From Streptomyces seoulensis (GTDB taxonomy: Bacteria > Actinomycetota > Actinomycetes > Streptomycetales > Streptomycetaceae), in NCBI RefSeq assembly GCF_004328625.1, contig NZ_CP032229.1, positions 124,001-188,000 of the forward strand: a stretch of DNA of 64,000 nucleotides. The letters are read 5' to 3'. Made by a program: the position numbers and the translations under genes. The notes beneath the pieces are model-generated. The model had not been told where the DNA came from, ran no database searches, and saw only the letters and a list, made by a program, of their open reading frames with translations. This document shows positions 9,151-16,441 of this stretch, in pieces. The stretch's first letter is position 1, and every line of letters starts with the position of its first letter.

Positions 9151-9152
9151 TG

Positions 9153-9294
9153 TCGGATTCCCATACCGGTCGGACGCCCTGTGGTTTATCGTTCATCCAT
9201 ATCGGGGCGCGACCGGGACCGGGAATCCGAGTGTCACGCGCGCTTCCGCATTGACTGCCCTGGCTGGCTTCCCCCGTCCAGCCAGGGCTTTTTC
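9153..9294 (+). ncRNA. Candidate structured RNA: long bulged hairpin followed by an intrinsic terminator
   Basis: Three nested perfect stems can be drawn: TCGGATTCCC 9153-9162 with 9221-9230 (10 bp), CCGGTCG 9166-9172 with 9210-9216 (7 bp), and CGCCC 9175-9179 with 9205-9209 (5 bp). Internal gaps are 3/4 and 2/0 bases, and a 25-base AT-rich apical loop remains at 9180-9204. After a 26-base linker comes a strong terminator ending in TTTTT. The order fits a small RNA of about 140 nt or a leader/attenuator for the cyclic-nucleotide-fold gene at 9412. I could not match it to a known riboswitch class. Pairing is seen directly; expression is inferred. Confidence 0.5.
9257..9294 (+). terminator. Strong Rho-independent terminator
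   Basis: Perfect 11-bp stem (GCCCTGGCTGG at 9257-9267, complement at 9278-9288), 10-base loop, then five T residues. The T run is on the + strand only, so it stops rightward transcription from the 8896 gene or from the putative RNA. It lies 118 bases upstream of the 9412 gene. Confidence 0.85.
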
Positions 9295-9411
9295 CTGCCC
9301 TCGGCACGGCGGGCCCGCGCGCTGCCGCCCCTTCGAGGTGCCTCTCGCGGCGGCAGCGGCTCCAATGGGCTTAGGGAACCACCCGAACGGCCGCCGGTGA
9401 GGAGCCCGCGT

Positions 9412-9867
9412 ATGACGAAAGCGATCAAACTGCCGACCGCTCTGCCACAGGCCCAGCGGGAACGGCTGATGGAGCTGGCCAAGGAGGTCTCCTTCCCGGA
9501 GGACACCCGTGTGTTCGAGGCGGGCGGCGTCGCCGACCGGTTCTGGGTGATCCGGTCGGGCGCCGTCTCCCTGGACCAGCAGGTGACCTCCCGGCAGTAC
9601 ATCACCGTGGCCACGCTCGGCGCCGGTGACCTGCTGGGCTGGTCCTGGCTCTTCCCGCCGTACGAGTGGGACTTCGGGGCGGTGGCGTTCAGCAACGTCC
9701 GCGCCTACGAGTTCGACGGGCCCTCCGTGCTCGCGCTGTGCGTGGAGGACCCGCTGCTCGGGCTGTCGCTGGTGCGCACGGTGGCCGAGATCCTGGCCCA
9801 CCGGCTGGAGACCACCCGCGGCAAGCTGATGGACCAGTACGCGATCCGACGGAGCGCCCCCCTGTAG
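9412..9867 (+). CDS. Cyclic-nucleotide-binding-fold (CRP-like) protein without DNA-binding domain
   Basis: A 151-residue protein consisting essentially of one cNMP-binding beta-roll: SFPEDTRVFEAGGVADRFWVIRSGAVSLDQQ near residues 24-60, then a GAGDLLGWSWLFPP stretch near 75. This takes the place of the usual phosphate-binding cassette and lacks its conserved RxA arginine, so cyclic nucleotide binding is doubtful. The C-terminal helix (VRTVAEILAHRLETTRGKLMDQYAIR) ends without the winged helix of true CRP regulators. ATG 9412 has GAGGAG-type upstream sequence (GTGAGGAGCC). The fold resembles the sensor domain of the histidine kinase at 23046. A role as a ligand- or redox-sensing adaptor is possible but unproven. 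Confidence 0.7.
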   Translation: MTKAIKLPTALPQAQRERLMELAKEVSFPEDTRVFEAGGVADRFWVIRSGAVSLDQQVTSRQYITVATLGAGDLLGWSWLFPPYEWDFGAVAFSNVRAYEFDGPSVLALCVEDPLLGLSLVRTVAEILAHRLETTRGKLMDQYAIRRSAPL

Positions 9868-9873
9868 GCCGGG

Positions 9874-11202
9874 TCAGATCCGGTAGCGGCGCAGTGCGGG
9901 CATGGCGGCGGCCAGCGCCAGCATGACGACGACCACCAGTGCCCCACCGCCCGCGACGGCGGCGCGAGGGCCGAACAGCGACCCGGCGGTGCCGTGCAGC
10001 ACGTCGGCGAGGCGGGGCCCGCCGGCGACGACCACGGTGAAGACGCCCTGCATCCGGCCGCGCATCTCGTCGGTGGCGGCGGAGAGCAGGATGGCGCCCC
10101 GGAAGACCATGGAGACCATGTCGGCCACACCGCCGGCGGCGAGGAAGGCGGCGGCCACCCAGAGGTTGCCGCTCAGCCCGAACCCGACGACGGCGAGCCC
10201 CCAGCCGACCACCGAGCCGATGACCATGAGCCCGTGCCTGCGGGCCCGCGAGAAGACGCCGGAGAACAGCCCGCCCAGCACCGCGCCGACCGGGATCGCG
10301 GCGAAGAGCAGACCGAGCGCGAACCCCGGGCCCCAGGAGCCGTAGGTCTGCGCGGCCAGCTCCGGGAAGAGGGCGCGGGGCATGCCGAAGACCATGGCGA
10401 CGATGTCGGCGAGGAAGGACAGCAGCAGCACCTTGTGCCCGGCGATGTACCGGAACCCGGCCGCGATCTCCCGCACCCCGGCGCGGCGGGCGACGGTCTC
10501 ACCGAGCGGGGGCAGGGCGGGCAGCCGGAAGACGGCCCACACGGTGAAGGTCAGCGCGACGGCGTCGACGAGGTACAGCTCGGGCAGTCCGATCACCGGG
10601 ATCAGCACACCGGCGAGCAGCGGCCCGGCGACCGCGCCGATCTGCATGACGGTGGTGCCGAGCGCGTTGGCGGCGGGCAGTTCCCCGGCCGGGACGAGCC
10701 GGGCGATGGAGGCGCTGCGGGCAGGCTGGTTGAGGCCGAAGAACGCCTGCTGGGCGGCGAGCAGGACCATCAGCACCGGCACCGAGTCCAGCCCGGTGAC
10801 GGCCTGGACCCAGAACAGCAGCGAGGTCACCGCGATGCCGATGTTGGTGACCAGCAGCAGCTTGCGCCGGTCCACGGTGTCCGCGACGGCCCCGCCCCAC
10901 AGCGCGAAGACCACCATCGGCACGAGCCCGGCAAGGCTGGCGTAGCCGACCCACGCCGAGGACTGGGTGATGTCGTAGATCTGCTTGGGTACGGCGACCG
11001 CGGTGAGCTGGCTGCCGACGGCGGTGACGATGGTCGACGACCACAGGCGCCGGTAGGCGGGGATGCGCAGGGGGCGGGTGTCCATCGCCCAGCGGCGCCA
11101 GCCGCGTGCGGGCGGGTCCCCGCCGGGCTTCTCGTCCTTGCCCGCGTCGGTGGTGCTGCTGCTCTCGCTCGTGTCCACGGAGGTCCTGGTTGCTCGATAC
11201 AT
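9874..11202 (-). CDS. MFS exporter (EntS/MFS_3-like)
   Basis: A 442-residue major facilitator protein with about 12 hydrophobic segments after a charged N-terminal tail of about 45 residues. LWGGAVADTVDRRKLLLVTN near residue 102 is the loop 2-3 motif (GxxaDrxxRrk). QAFFGLNQPARSASIARLVP and the long central segment AAGFRYIAGHKVLLLSFLADI are typical of the MFS_3 group, which includes enterobactin exporters and macrolide efflux-like proteins. The substrate is unknown and no siderophore genes are near. ATG 11202 is the upstream start; GTG 11178 is an alternative. Its stop is 7 bases from the convergent 9412 gene. Confidence 0.8.
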   Translation of the reverse strand: MYRATRTSVDTSESSSTTDAGKDEKPGGDPPARGWRRWAMDTRPLRIPAYRRLWSSTIVTAVGSQLTAVAVPKQIYDITQSSAWVGYASLAGLVPMVVFALWGGAVADTVDRRKLLLVTNIGIAVTSLLFWVQAVTGLDSVPVLMVLLAAQQAFFGLNQPARSASIARLVPAGELPAANALGTTVMQIGAVAGPLLAGVLIPVIGLPELYLVDAVALTFTVWAVFRLPALPPLGETVARRAGVREIAAGFRYIAGHKVLLLSFLADIVAMVFGMPRALFPELAAQTYGSWGPGFALGLLFAAIPVGAVLGGLFSGVFSRARRHGLMVIGSVVGWGLAVVGFGLSGNLWVAAAFLAAGGVADMVSMVFRGAILLSAATDEMRGRMQGVFTVVVAGGPRLADVLHGTAGSLFGPRAAVAGGGALVVVVMLALAAAMPALRRYRI

Positions 11203-11272
11203 CTTTCGATTTCGAGCCTCACTATCGCAGCAACGCCCGGCGAAAGCCGAACCCTTTGCCGCCTGGCTTGCC

Positions 11273-11890
11273 TCAGGTGCCGATCAGCAGCATCGCCCCG
11301 AGGCCGAGCATGGTGACGGCGACCAGCCCGTCCAGCACCCGCCAGGCGGCGGGCCGGGCCAGGACACGGCCGAGCAGCCGGGCGCCGAGGCCGAGGGCGG
11401 CGAACCAGCACAGGCTGGCCAGCGCCGCGCCCAGCCCGAAGGTCCAGCGCAGCGGGCCCCGGTCGGCGGCCAGCGAGCCGACCAGGAAGACGGTGTCCAG
11501 GTAGACGTGCGGGTTGAGCCAGGTCATCGCCAGGCAGGTGAGCACCGCGCGCCGGATCGACCCGGCCGCCTCGCCGTCCGTGCTCAGCCCGCCGGTGCCG
11601 GGGCGCAGGACGCGCCGGGCGGCGAGGGCGCCGTAGCAGAGCAGGAAGATCCCGCCGACGATGCCGACCGCCCGTACCGCGTCCGGCCAGGCCACCACGA
11701 TCGCGCCGACCCCGGCGACGCCGAGGGCGATGAGCACGGCGTCGGAGATTGCGCAGATGCCCACCACGGCGAGGACGGCGTGCCGGCGGACCCCCTGGCG
11801 CAGGACGAAGGCGTTCTGGGCGCCGATGGCGACGATGAGGGAGAGGCCGGTGCCGAAGCCCGCGGCCGCGGCGGTGAGCGCGTGGTTCAT
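11273..11890 (-). CDS. LysE/ArgO-family amino-acid exporter
   Basis: A 205-residue membrane protein with about six hydrophobic helices. The N-terminal GLSLIVAIGAQNAFVLRQGVRRH is the hallmark of the LysE/ArgO branch, and the later AMTWLNPHVYLDTVFLVGSLA is equally characteristic. The family exports basic amino acids such as lysine and arginine when they accumulate. It is divergently transcribed from a LysR regulator 69 bases away, exactly the lysE/lysG layout, so induction by that regulator is expected. Confidence 0.88.
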   Translation of the reverse strand: MNHALTAAAAGFGTGLSLIVAIGAQNAFVLRQGVRRHAVLAVVGICAISDAVLIALGVAGVGAIVVAWPDAVRAVGIVGGIFLLCYGALAARRVLRPGTGGLSTDGEAAGSIRRAVLTCLAMTWLNPHVYLDTVFLVGSLAADRGPLRWTFGLGAALASLCWFAALGLGARLLGRVLARPAAWRVLDGLVAVTMLGLGAMLLIGT

Positions 11891-11959
11891 GCCGTCGACG
11901 CTACGGACCGGATCACCGCGCGTACAGCTAAAGATTCTTACGTAACATTAGCGCTCGTG
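11891..11959. promoter_or_regulatory. Divergent promoter/operator between LysE exporter and LysR regulator
   Basis: This 69-base gap is locally AT-rich (11928-11950) within GC-rich DNA and contains the perfect palindrome TTACGTAA at 11938-11945. It must hold both promoters and the LysR/LysG binding site. The AT-rich block ends only about ten bases before the LysR start, so that transcript may have a very short leader. Confidence 0.55.
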
Positions 11960-12841
11960 ATGAACGAGCTTCCTCTGGACCAGGTGCGCACCCTGCTGGC
12001 CGTGGTGGACGAGGGCACCTTCGACGCGGCCGCCGCCGCGCTGCATGTGACGCCGTCGGCGGTGAGCCAGCGGATCAAGGCGCTGGAGCAGCGCACCGGC
12101 CGGGTGCTGCTCCAGCGCACCAAGCCGGTCCGGCCGACCGACTCCGGCGCGGTGCTGGTGCGGTACGCCCGTCAGCTCGCCCGGCTGGAGCGCGACGCGC
12201 GGGACGAGCTGGGGATGAGCGGTGCCGGGGAGCCGACGCGGGTGTCGGTCGCGGTGAACGCGGACTCGCTGTCGACCTGGTTCCTGGACGCGCTCACCGA
12301 GGTGCCGGGGCTCAGTTTCGAGCTGCGCCGGGAGGACGAGGACCACACGGCGGCGCTGCTGCGCGAGGGGCTGGTGATGGCGGCGGTGACGGGGTCGGCG
12401 GAACCGGTGCCCGGCTGCTCGGTGCGTCCGCTGGGGCGGCTGCGGTATCTGCCGGTGGCGGCGCCGGAGCTGGCCGCGCGGCTGCCGTCCGGTCCGCTCG
12501 CCGAGGCGCTGGGCGCGTTGCCGGTGATGGTCTTCGACGACAAGGACGACCTCCAGGACGCCTTCGTACGGGGGCTCGGCGGGCCGGGCGCGGGGCCGGT
12601 GCGGCACTACGTGCCGACCTCGGAGGGGTTCGCTGAGTCGGTGGCGCGCGGGCTCGGCTGGGGGATGGTGCCGGAGTCCCAGGCGGAGCCGCTGCTGGCG
12701 GCGGGCCGGGTCGTGCCGCTGGCGCCGGGGCGGTGGCTGGACGTGGCGCTGTACTGGCAGCAGTGGCGGCTGGACTCCCCCGCGCTGGCGGCGCTCGCCG
12801 AGGCGGTCAGCGCGACGGCGGCGCGGGCGCTGCGCCGCTGA
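11960..12841 (+). CDS. LysR-family regulator, ArgP/LysG type
   Basis: A 293-residue LysR-type regulator. The N-terminal helix-turn-helix is FDAAAAALHVTPSAVSQRIKALEQRTGRVLLQR at about residues 18-52, with the TPSAVSQRIK wording typical of ArgP/LysG. The effector domain follows from about residue 90. The divergent LysE exporter strongly implies it senses lysine or arginine and activates export. ATG 11960 is chosen, with an in-frame GTG three bases upstream as alternative. The 3' end overlaps the convergent TetR gene by 35 bases. Confidence 0.87.
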   Translation: MNELPLDQVRTLLAVVDEGTFDAAAAALHVTPSAVSQRIKALEQRTGRVLLQRTKPVRPTDSGAVLVRYARQLARLERDARDELGMSGAGEPTRVSVAVNADSLSTWFLDALTEVPGLSFELRREDEDHTAALLREGLVMAAVTGSAEPVPGCSVRPLGRLRYLPVAAPELAARLPSGPLAEALGALPVMVFDDKDDLQDAFVRGLGGPGAGPVRHYVPTSEGFAESVARGLGWGMVPESQAEPLLAAGRVVPLAPGRWLDVALYWQQWRLDSPALAALAEAVSATAARALRR

Positions 12842-13529
12842 GCCGGGCGGCCGCGCTGTCCAGCAGCATCTCCAGCGCGGTCGGGTAGGCGCTGTGCACC
12901 ATCTGCCGGGCGAGCAGCGGGGCGGCCTCGGCGATGCGCGGGTGGGTGGAGCGGGGCAGCCGGGCGTAGGTGGAGTGCCACTGGTCCTCGTCGGCCCGCT
13001 GGGAGGCGCTGGGCAGGGCCAGGGTGGCCGCGTCCAGGGCGGCGAAGGCGAGGGTCTGGTCGATGAAGGCGTGGTAGACCCGTACCGCCTCGGGCAGCGG
13101 GAACCCGGCGCGGGCGAGGACGTCGAGGACCGCCTCGTCGGCGGCGAGTTCATGGGCGCGGCCGGTGACCCGGCTGACGGTCAGCAGCGCGGCCTGGGGG
13201 TGGGCGACGTAGGCGGCGTGGATGCGGGTGCCGACGGCGCGCAGGTCGGCGCGCCAGCGGCCGGTGCGCCGCCAGCCGTCGAGGGCCTGACCGATGAGGG
13301 CGTCGCCGATGGCCAGGGTGAGGTCGTCCATGCCTCGGAAGTACCGGTAGAGGGTGCTGGGGTCGCAGTCCAGGGCGAGGCCGAGGCGGCGGGCGGTCAG
13401 GCCGGCGCTGCCGTGCTCGCGCAGCAGGCGCAGCGCGGTGGTGACGATCAGCTCCTCGGTGAGCACGGTGCCGCTCCGGGTGGGCCGGCGTCTGCGGCGC
13501 TTCTCCTCGGGCACGACGGGTTTGGGCAC
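12807..13529 (-). CDS. TetR-family transcriptional regulator
   Basis: A 240-residue regulator with an unusually basic N-terminal extension (EEKRRRRRPTRSG) before a TetR helix-turn-helix: TALRLLREHGSAGLTARRLGLALDCDPSTLYRYFRGMDDL, about residues 27-65. The C-terminal domain resembles the TetR_C tetracycline-repressor-like group. GTG 13529 is chosen because GAGAGG lies nine bases upstream. It is divergent from a saccharopine-dehydrogenase-like gene, a plausible target. It overlaps the LysR gene tail to tail. Confidence 0.8.
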   Translation of the reverse strand: MPKPVVPEEKRRRRRPTRSGTVLTEELIVTTALRLLREHGSAGLTARRLGLALDCDPSTLYRYFRGMDDLTLAIGDALIGQALDGWRRTGRWRADLRAVGTRIHAAYVAHPQAALLTVSRVTGRAHELAADEAVLDVLARAGFPLPEAVRVYHAFIDQTLAFAALDAATLALPSASQRADEDQWHSTYARLPRSTHPRIAEAAPLLARQMVHSAYPTALEMLLDSAAARLSGAAPAPPSR

Positions 13530-13569
13530 GGCGGAGGCCCTCTCTGCGGTCTTGGTGGCGGCGCTTATG

Positions 13570-13606
13570 CCAACGCCATTGACCTTAACTCGGACCGGGG
13601 CGTTGG
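13570..13606. promoter_or_regulatory. Inverted repeat between TetR gene and saccharopine-dehydrogenase-like gene
   Basis: CCAACGCC at 13570-13577 is repeated inverted at 13599-13606 with 21 bases between. It lies in the divergent intergenic region and could be the operator of the adjacent TetR regulator. Spacing is wider than a typical TetR site, so this is tentative. Confidence 0.35.
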
Positions 13607-13671
13607 ATGCGGGGCAAGGCGCGCCTGTCCCGTTCTCGTTTCCCGTCCGTGTCAGGCAGGGAGTTTCCGTC

Positions 13672-14892
13672 ATGCGTGTACTGCTCGTGGGGGCCGGTGG
13701 TGTGGGCACCGCCGTCACCCGGATCGCGGCCCGCCGTCCGTTCTTCGACCTGATGGTGGTGGCCGACTACGACCCCGCCCGCGCGGAGGCGGCCGTCGCG
13801 GCGCTCGGCGCGGACGCGGGCCGGTTCACGGCCGAGCGGGTGGACGCGGCCGACGAGGCGGCGGTCGCCGGACTGCTCGCCCGGCACGGCTGCGACGTGC
13901 TGCTGAACGCCACCGACCCCAGGTTCGTGATGCCGCTGTTCCGGGCGGCCCGCGCGGCCGGCGCCACCTATGTCGACATGGCGATGTCGCTGTCCCGGCC
14001 GCACCCGGAGCGTCCGTACGAGGAGTGCGGGGTGAAGCTCGGCGACGAGCAGTTCGCGCTCGCCGCCGACTGGGAGCGCGCGGGCGCGCTGGCGCTGGTC
14101 GGCATGGGCGTGGAGCCCGGCCTCTCGGACGTGTTCGCCCGGTACGCGGCGGACGAACTCTTCGACACCGTCGAGGAGATCGGTGTCCGCGACGGCGCGA
14201 ACCTGACCGTGGACGGCTACGACTTCGCGCCCTCCTTCAGCATCTGGACCACGATCGAGGAGTGCCTGAACCCGCCGGTGGTCTACGAGGAGGGGCGCGG
14301 CTGGTTCACCACGGAGCCGTTCAGCGAGCCGGAGGTGTTCGACTTCCCCGAGGGCATCGGCCCGGTGGAGTGCGTGAACGTCGAGCACGAGGAGGTGCTG
14401 CTGATGCCGCGCTGGACGGACGCGCGGCGGGTCACCTTCAAGTACGGGCTGGGCCGGGAGTTCACCGACACGCTGCGCACGCTGCATCAGCTGGGCCTGG
14501 ACCGCACGGTCCCGGTGACCGTGCCGGGTCCGGACGGTCCGGTCGCGGTCTCCCCGCGTGACGTGGTGGCCGCCGGGCTGCCCGACCCGGCGACGCTGGG
14601 CGACCGGATGCGCGGCAAGACCTGCGCGGGCACCTGGGTGCGGGGCACCAAGGACGGGGCGCCGCGCGAGGTGTACCTCTACCACGTGGTCGACAACGAG
14701 TGGTCGATGGCCGAGTACGGCTCCCAGGCCGTGGTCTGGCAGACGGCGGTGAACCCGGTCGTCGCCCTCGAACTCCTCGCCACCGGCGCCTGGTCGGGCG
14801 CGGGCGTGCTGGGTCCGGAAGCCTTCCCGGCCCGCCCGTTCCTCGACCTGCTGACCGCGTACGGCTCCCCGTGGGGGCTGCGCGAGCAGTGA
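13672..14892 (+). CDS. Saccharopine dehydrogenase-like NAD(P)-dependent oxidoreductase
   Basis: A 406-residue protein starting directly with a Rossmann fold (MRVLLVGAGGVGTAVTRIAARR, with VADYDPARAEAA as the second strand). The middle holds a DMAMSLSRPHPERPYEE segment and a GMGVEPGLSDVFARYAADELF stretch typical of the Sacchrp_dh_C group (saccharopine or carboxynorspermidine dehydrogenase-like). The true substrate is not evident; lysine or polyamine metabolism is possible, and the exporter for basic amino acids lies 2 kb upstream. ATG 13672 follows GGCAGGGAG. It ends 3 bases from the convergent M1 peptidase. Confidence 0.8.
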   Translation: MRVLLVGAGGVGTAVTRIAARRPFFDLMVVADYDPARAEAAVAALGADAGRFTAERVDAADEAAVAGLLARHGCDVLLNATDPRFVMPLFRAARAAGATYVDMAMSLSRPHPERPYEECGVKLGDEQFALAADWERAGALALVGMGVEPGLSDVFARYAADELFDTVEEIGVRDGANLTVDGYDFAPSFSIWTTIEECLNPPVVYEEGRGWFTTEPFSEPEVFDFPEGIGPVECVNVEHEEVLLMPRWTDARRVTFKYGLGREFTDTLRTLHQLGLDRTVPVTVPGPDGPVAVSPRDVVAAGLPDPATLGDRMRGKTCAGTWVRGTKDGAPREVYLYHVVDNEWSMAEYGSQAVVWQTAVNPVVALELLATGAWSGAGVLGPEAFPARPFLDLLTAYGSPWGLREQ

Positions 14893-14895
14893 CCG

Positions 14896-16326
14896 TCAGA
14901 CGGTCTTCTTCGGCTTGCCCTTGGTGTACAGCCAGGTGTGCAGCACCGGGGCGACCTTCTTGCCGGACTCCTTCTCGGCGAGCCGGATGAACTGCTCGGT
15001 CGTGCCGTGGCCGTCTCGGTGCTGGGTGGCCCAGGCGCGCAGGATGCGGAGGAAGGCGCGGTCGCCGACGGTCCTGCGCAGCTCGTGCAGGGCCATCGCG
15101 CCCCGGTCGTAGACGGGGTCGCCGAAGATCTTGCCGCCGTCGCCGGGGTTGCCGGGCGGGTAGGCCCACAGCTTGTCCTTGGCCGGGTGGGCGTAGAGGC
15201 CGTCGAAGGTCTTCTGGGCGCTGTCGCCGCCGTGCTGCTCCTCGTAGAGCCACTCGGTGTAGCTGGCGAAGCCCTCGTTGAGCCAGATGTCCTGCCACTT
15301 GGTCAGCGAGACGGAGTCGCCGAACCACTGGTGGGCGCTCTCGTGCACGAGGGTGTCCAGGTCGGGCGCCGAGTCGTACACCGGGCGGGTCTGGGTCTCC
15401 AGGGCGTAGCCGACGTCGGGGGCGTGGTCGACGATCGAGCCGGCGGCGCGGTACGGGTAGGGGCCGAAGAGTCCGGCCTCCCACTTCAGCACCGAGGGCA
15501 GCTTCTTCATCACCGGGTCGGCGGCGCGGGCCTCCCTGGGGTCGACGGCGTCGTAGAGCTGGACGCCGCCGGGCAGGGTGCTGCGCCGGACGGTGAAGGT
15601 GCCGACGGTGGCGGTGGCGAGGTAGGCGGCCATGGGCTCGGCCTGGTGCCAGCGGAAGGTGGTGCGGCCGTGCTCGGTGCGCTGCCCGCGCAGCACGCCG
15701 TTGGCGACGGCGGTACGGCCCTTGGGGACGGTGATCGTGAAGTCGTACGACGCCTTGTCCAGCGGGTGGTTGTTGGCCGGGTACCAGGTCATGGCGCCCT
15801 GCGGCTGGCCCGCGACGAAGGCGCCGTCGTCGGTGGGGATCCAGCCGTCGGTCGAGCCGTCCGGGTCGGTGACCGGCTTCGGCTTGCCCTGGTAGCGGAC
15901 GGTGACCTTGAACTCCTGGCCCTGGCGCAGGGTGTTCTTCGGGGTGACGACGAGCTCCTGGCCCTTGCGGGTGAAGCCGGCACCGTCGCGGCCGACGCGC
16001 ACGGAGGTGACGGTGAGCCCGCTCAGGTCCAGGTCGAAGCGGCTGAGGCGCTGGGTGGCGCGGGCGGTGAGCACGGCGGTGCCGTCCAGGTGCCGGGAGG
16101 ACGTGTCGTAGCCGAGGGTGAGGTCGTAGTGGCTCACGTCGTAGCCGCCGTTGCCGCTGAGCGGGAAGTACGGGTCTCCGGCGCCCGCCGCTCCGGTGGT
16201 GCCGGAGCCGAGCGGGGCGGCCGCGCCGAGGAGGGCGGCGACCGCCAGCGGGATCGTGGCGAGGACCGTCTCGCGACGGAGGAGGGCGGTGCGGCGTCGT
16301 ACGGCCGGACGGCGGGAGGACGTCAC
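14896..16326 (-). CDS. Secreted M1-family metallopeptidase
   Basis: A 476-residue zinc aminopeptidase-like protein. An arginine-rich N-terminus and hydrophobic LATIPLAVAALLGAAAPLG form a signal peptide of about 40 residues. The catalytic HESAHQWFG (HExxH) near residue 315 is followed by WLNEGFASYTEW, giving the third zinc ligand glutamate. The usual GAMEN substrate loop is replaced by YALETQTRP, which keeps the key glutamate, and FGDPVYDRGAMAL supplies the expected tyrosine. It lacks the large C-terminal domain of full aminopeptidase N. GTG 16326 has GAAGGAG upstream. It probably trims peptides outside the cell. Confidence 0.87.
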   Translation of the reverse strand: MTSSRRPAVRRRTALLRRETVLATIPLAVAALLGAAAPLGSGTTGAAGAGDPYFPLSGNGGYDVSHYDLTLGYDTSSRHLDGTAVLTARATQRLSRFDLDLSGLTVTSVRVGRDGAGFTRKGQELVVTPKNTLRQGQEFKVTVRYQGKPKPVTDPDGSTDGWIPTDDGAFVAGQPQGAMTWYPANNHPLDKASYDFTITVPKGRTAVANGVLRGQRTEHGRTTFRWHQAEPMAAYLATATVGTFTVRRSTLPGGVQLYDAVDPREARAADPVMKKLPSVLKWEAGLFGPYPYRAAGSIVDHAPDVGYALETQTRPVYDSAPDLDTLVHESAHQWFGDSVSLTKWQDIWLNEGFASYTEWLYEEQHGGDSAQKTFDGLYAHPAKDKLWAYPPGNPGDGGKIFGDPVYDRGAMALHELRRTVGDRAFLRILRAWATQHRDGHGTTEQFIRLAEKESGKKVAPVLHTWLYTKGKPKKTV

Positions 16327-16441
16327 GTGCGCTCCTTCGGGGACGGCGATGATCGCTCCGCACAGATTAGGGCGCCGGTGCCCCGCTTGTCCTGCGCTCC
16401 GGATCATCCCCGGGACCTCCTTTGCCGCTCGGCCGGCGCCT

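Noticed and set aside
9153..9230. Reading the nested stems as a known riboswitch class
   Set aside because: I could not match the loop or core sequences to any riboswitch I know, so it is listed only as a candidate RNA.
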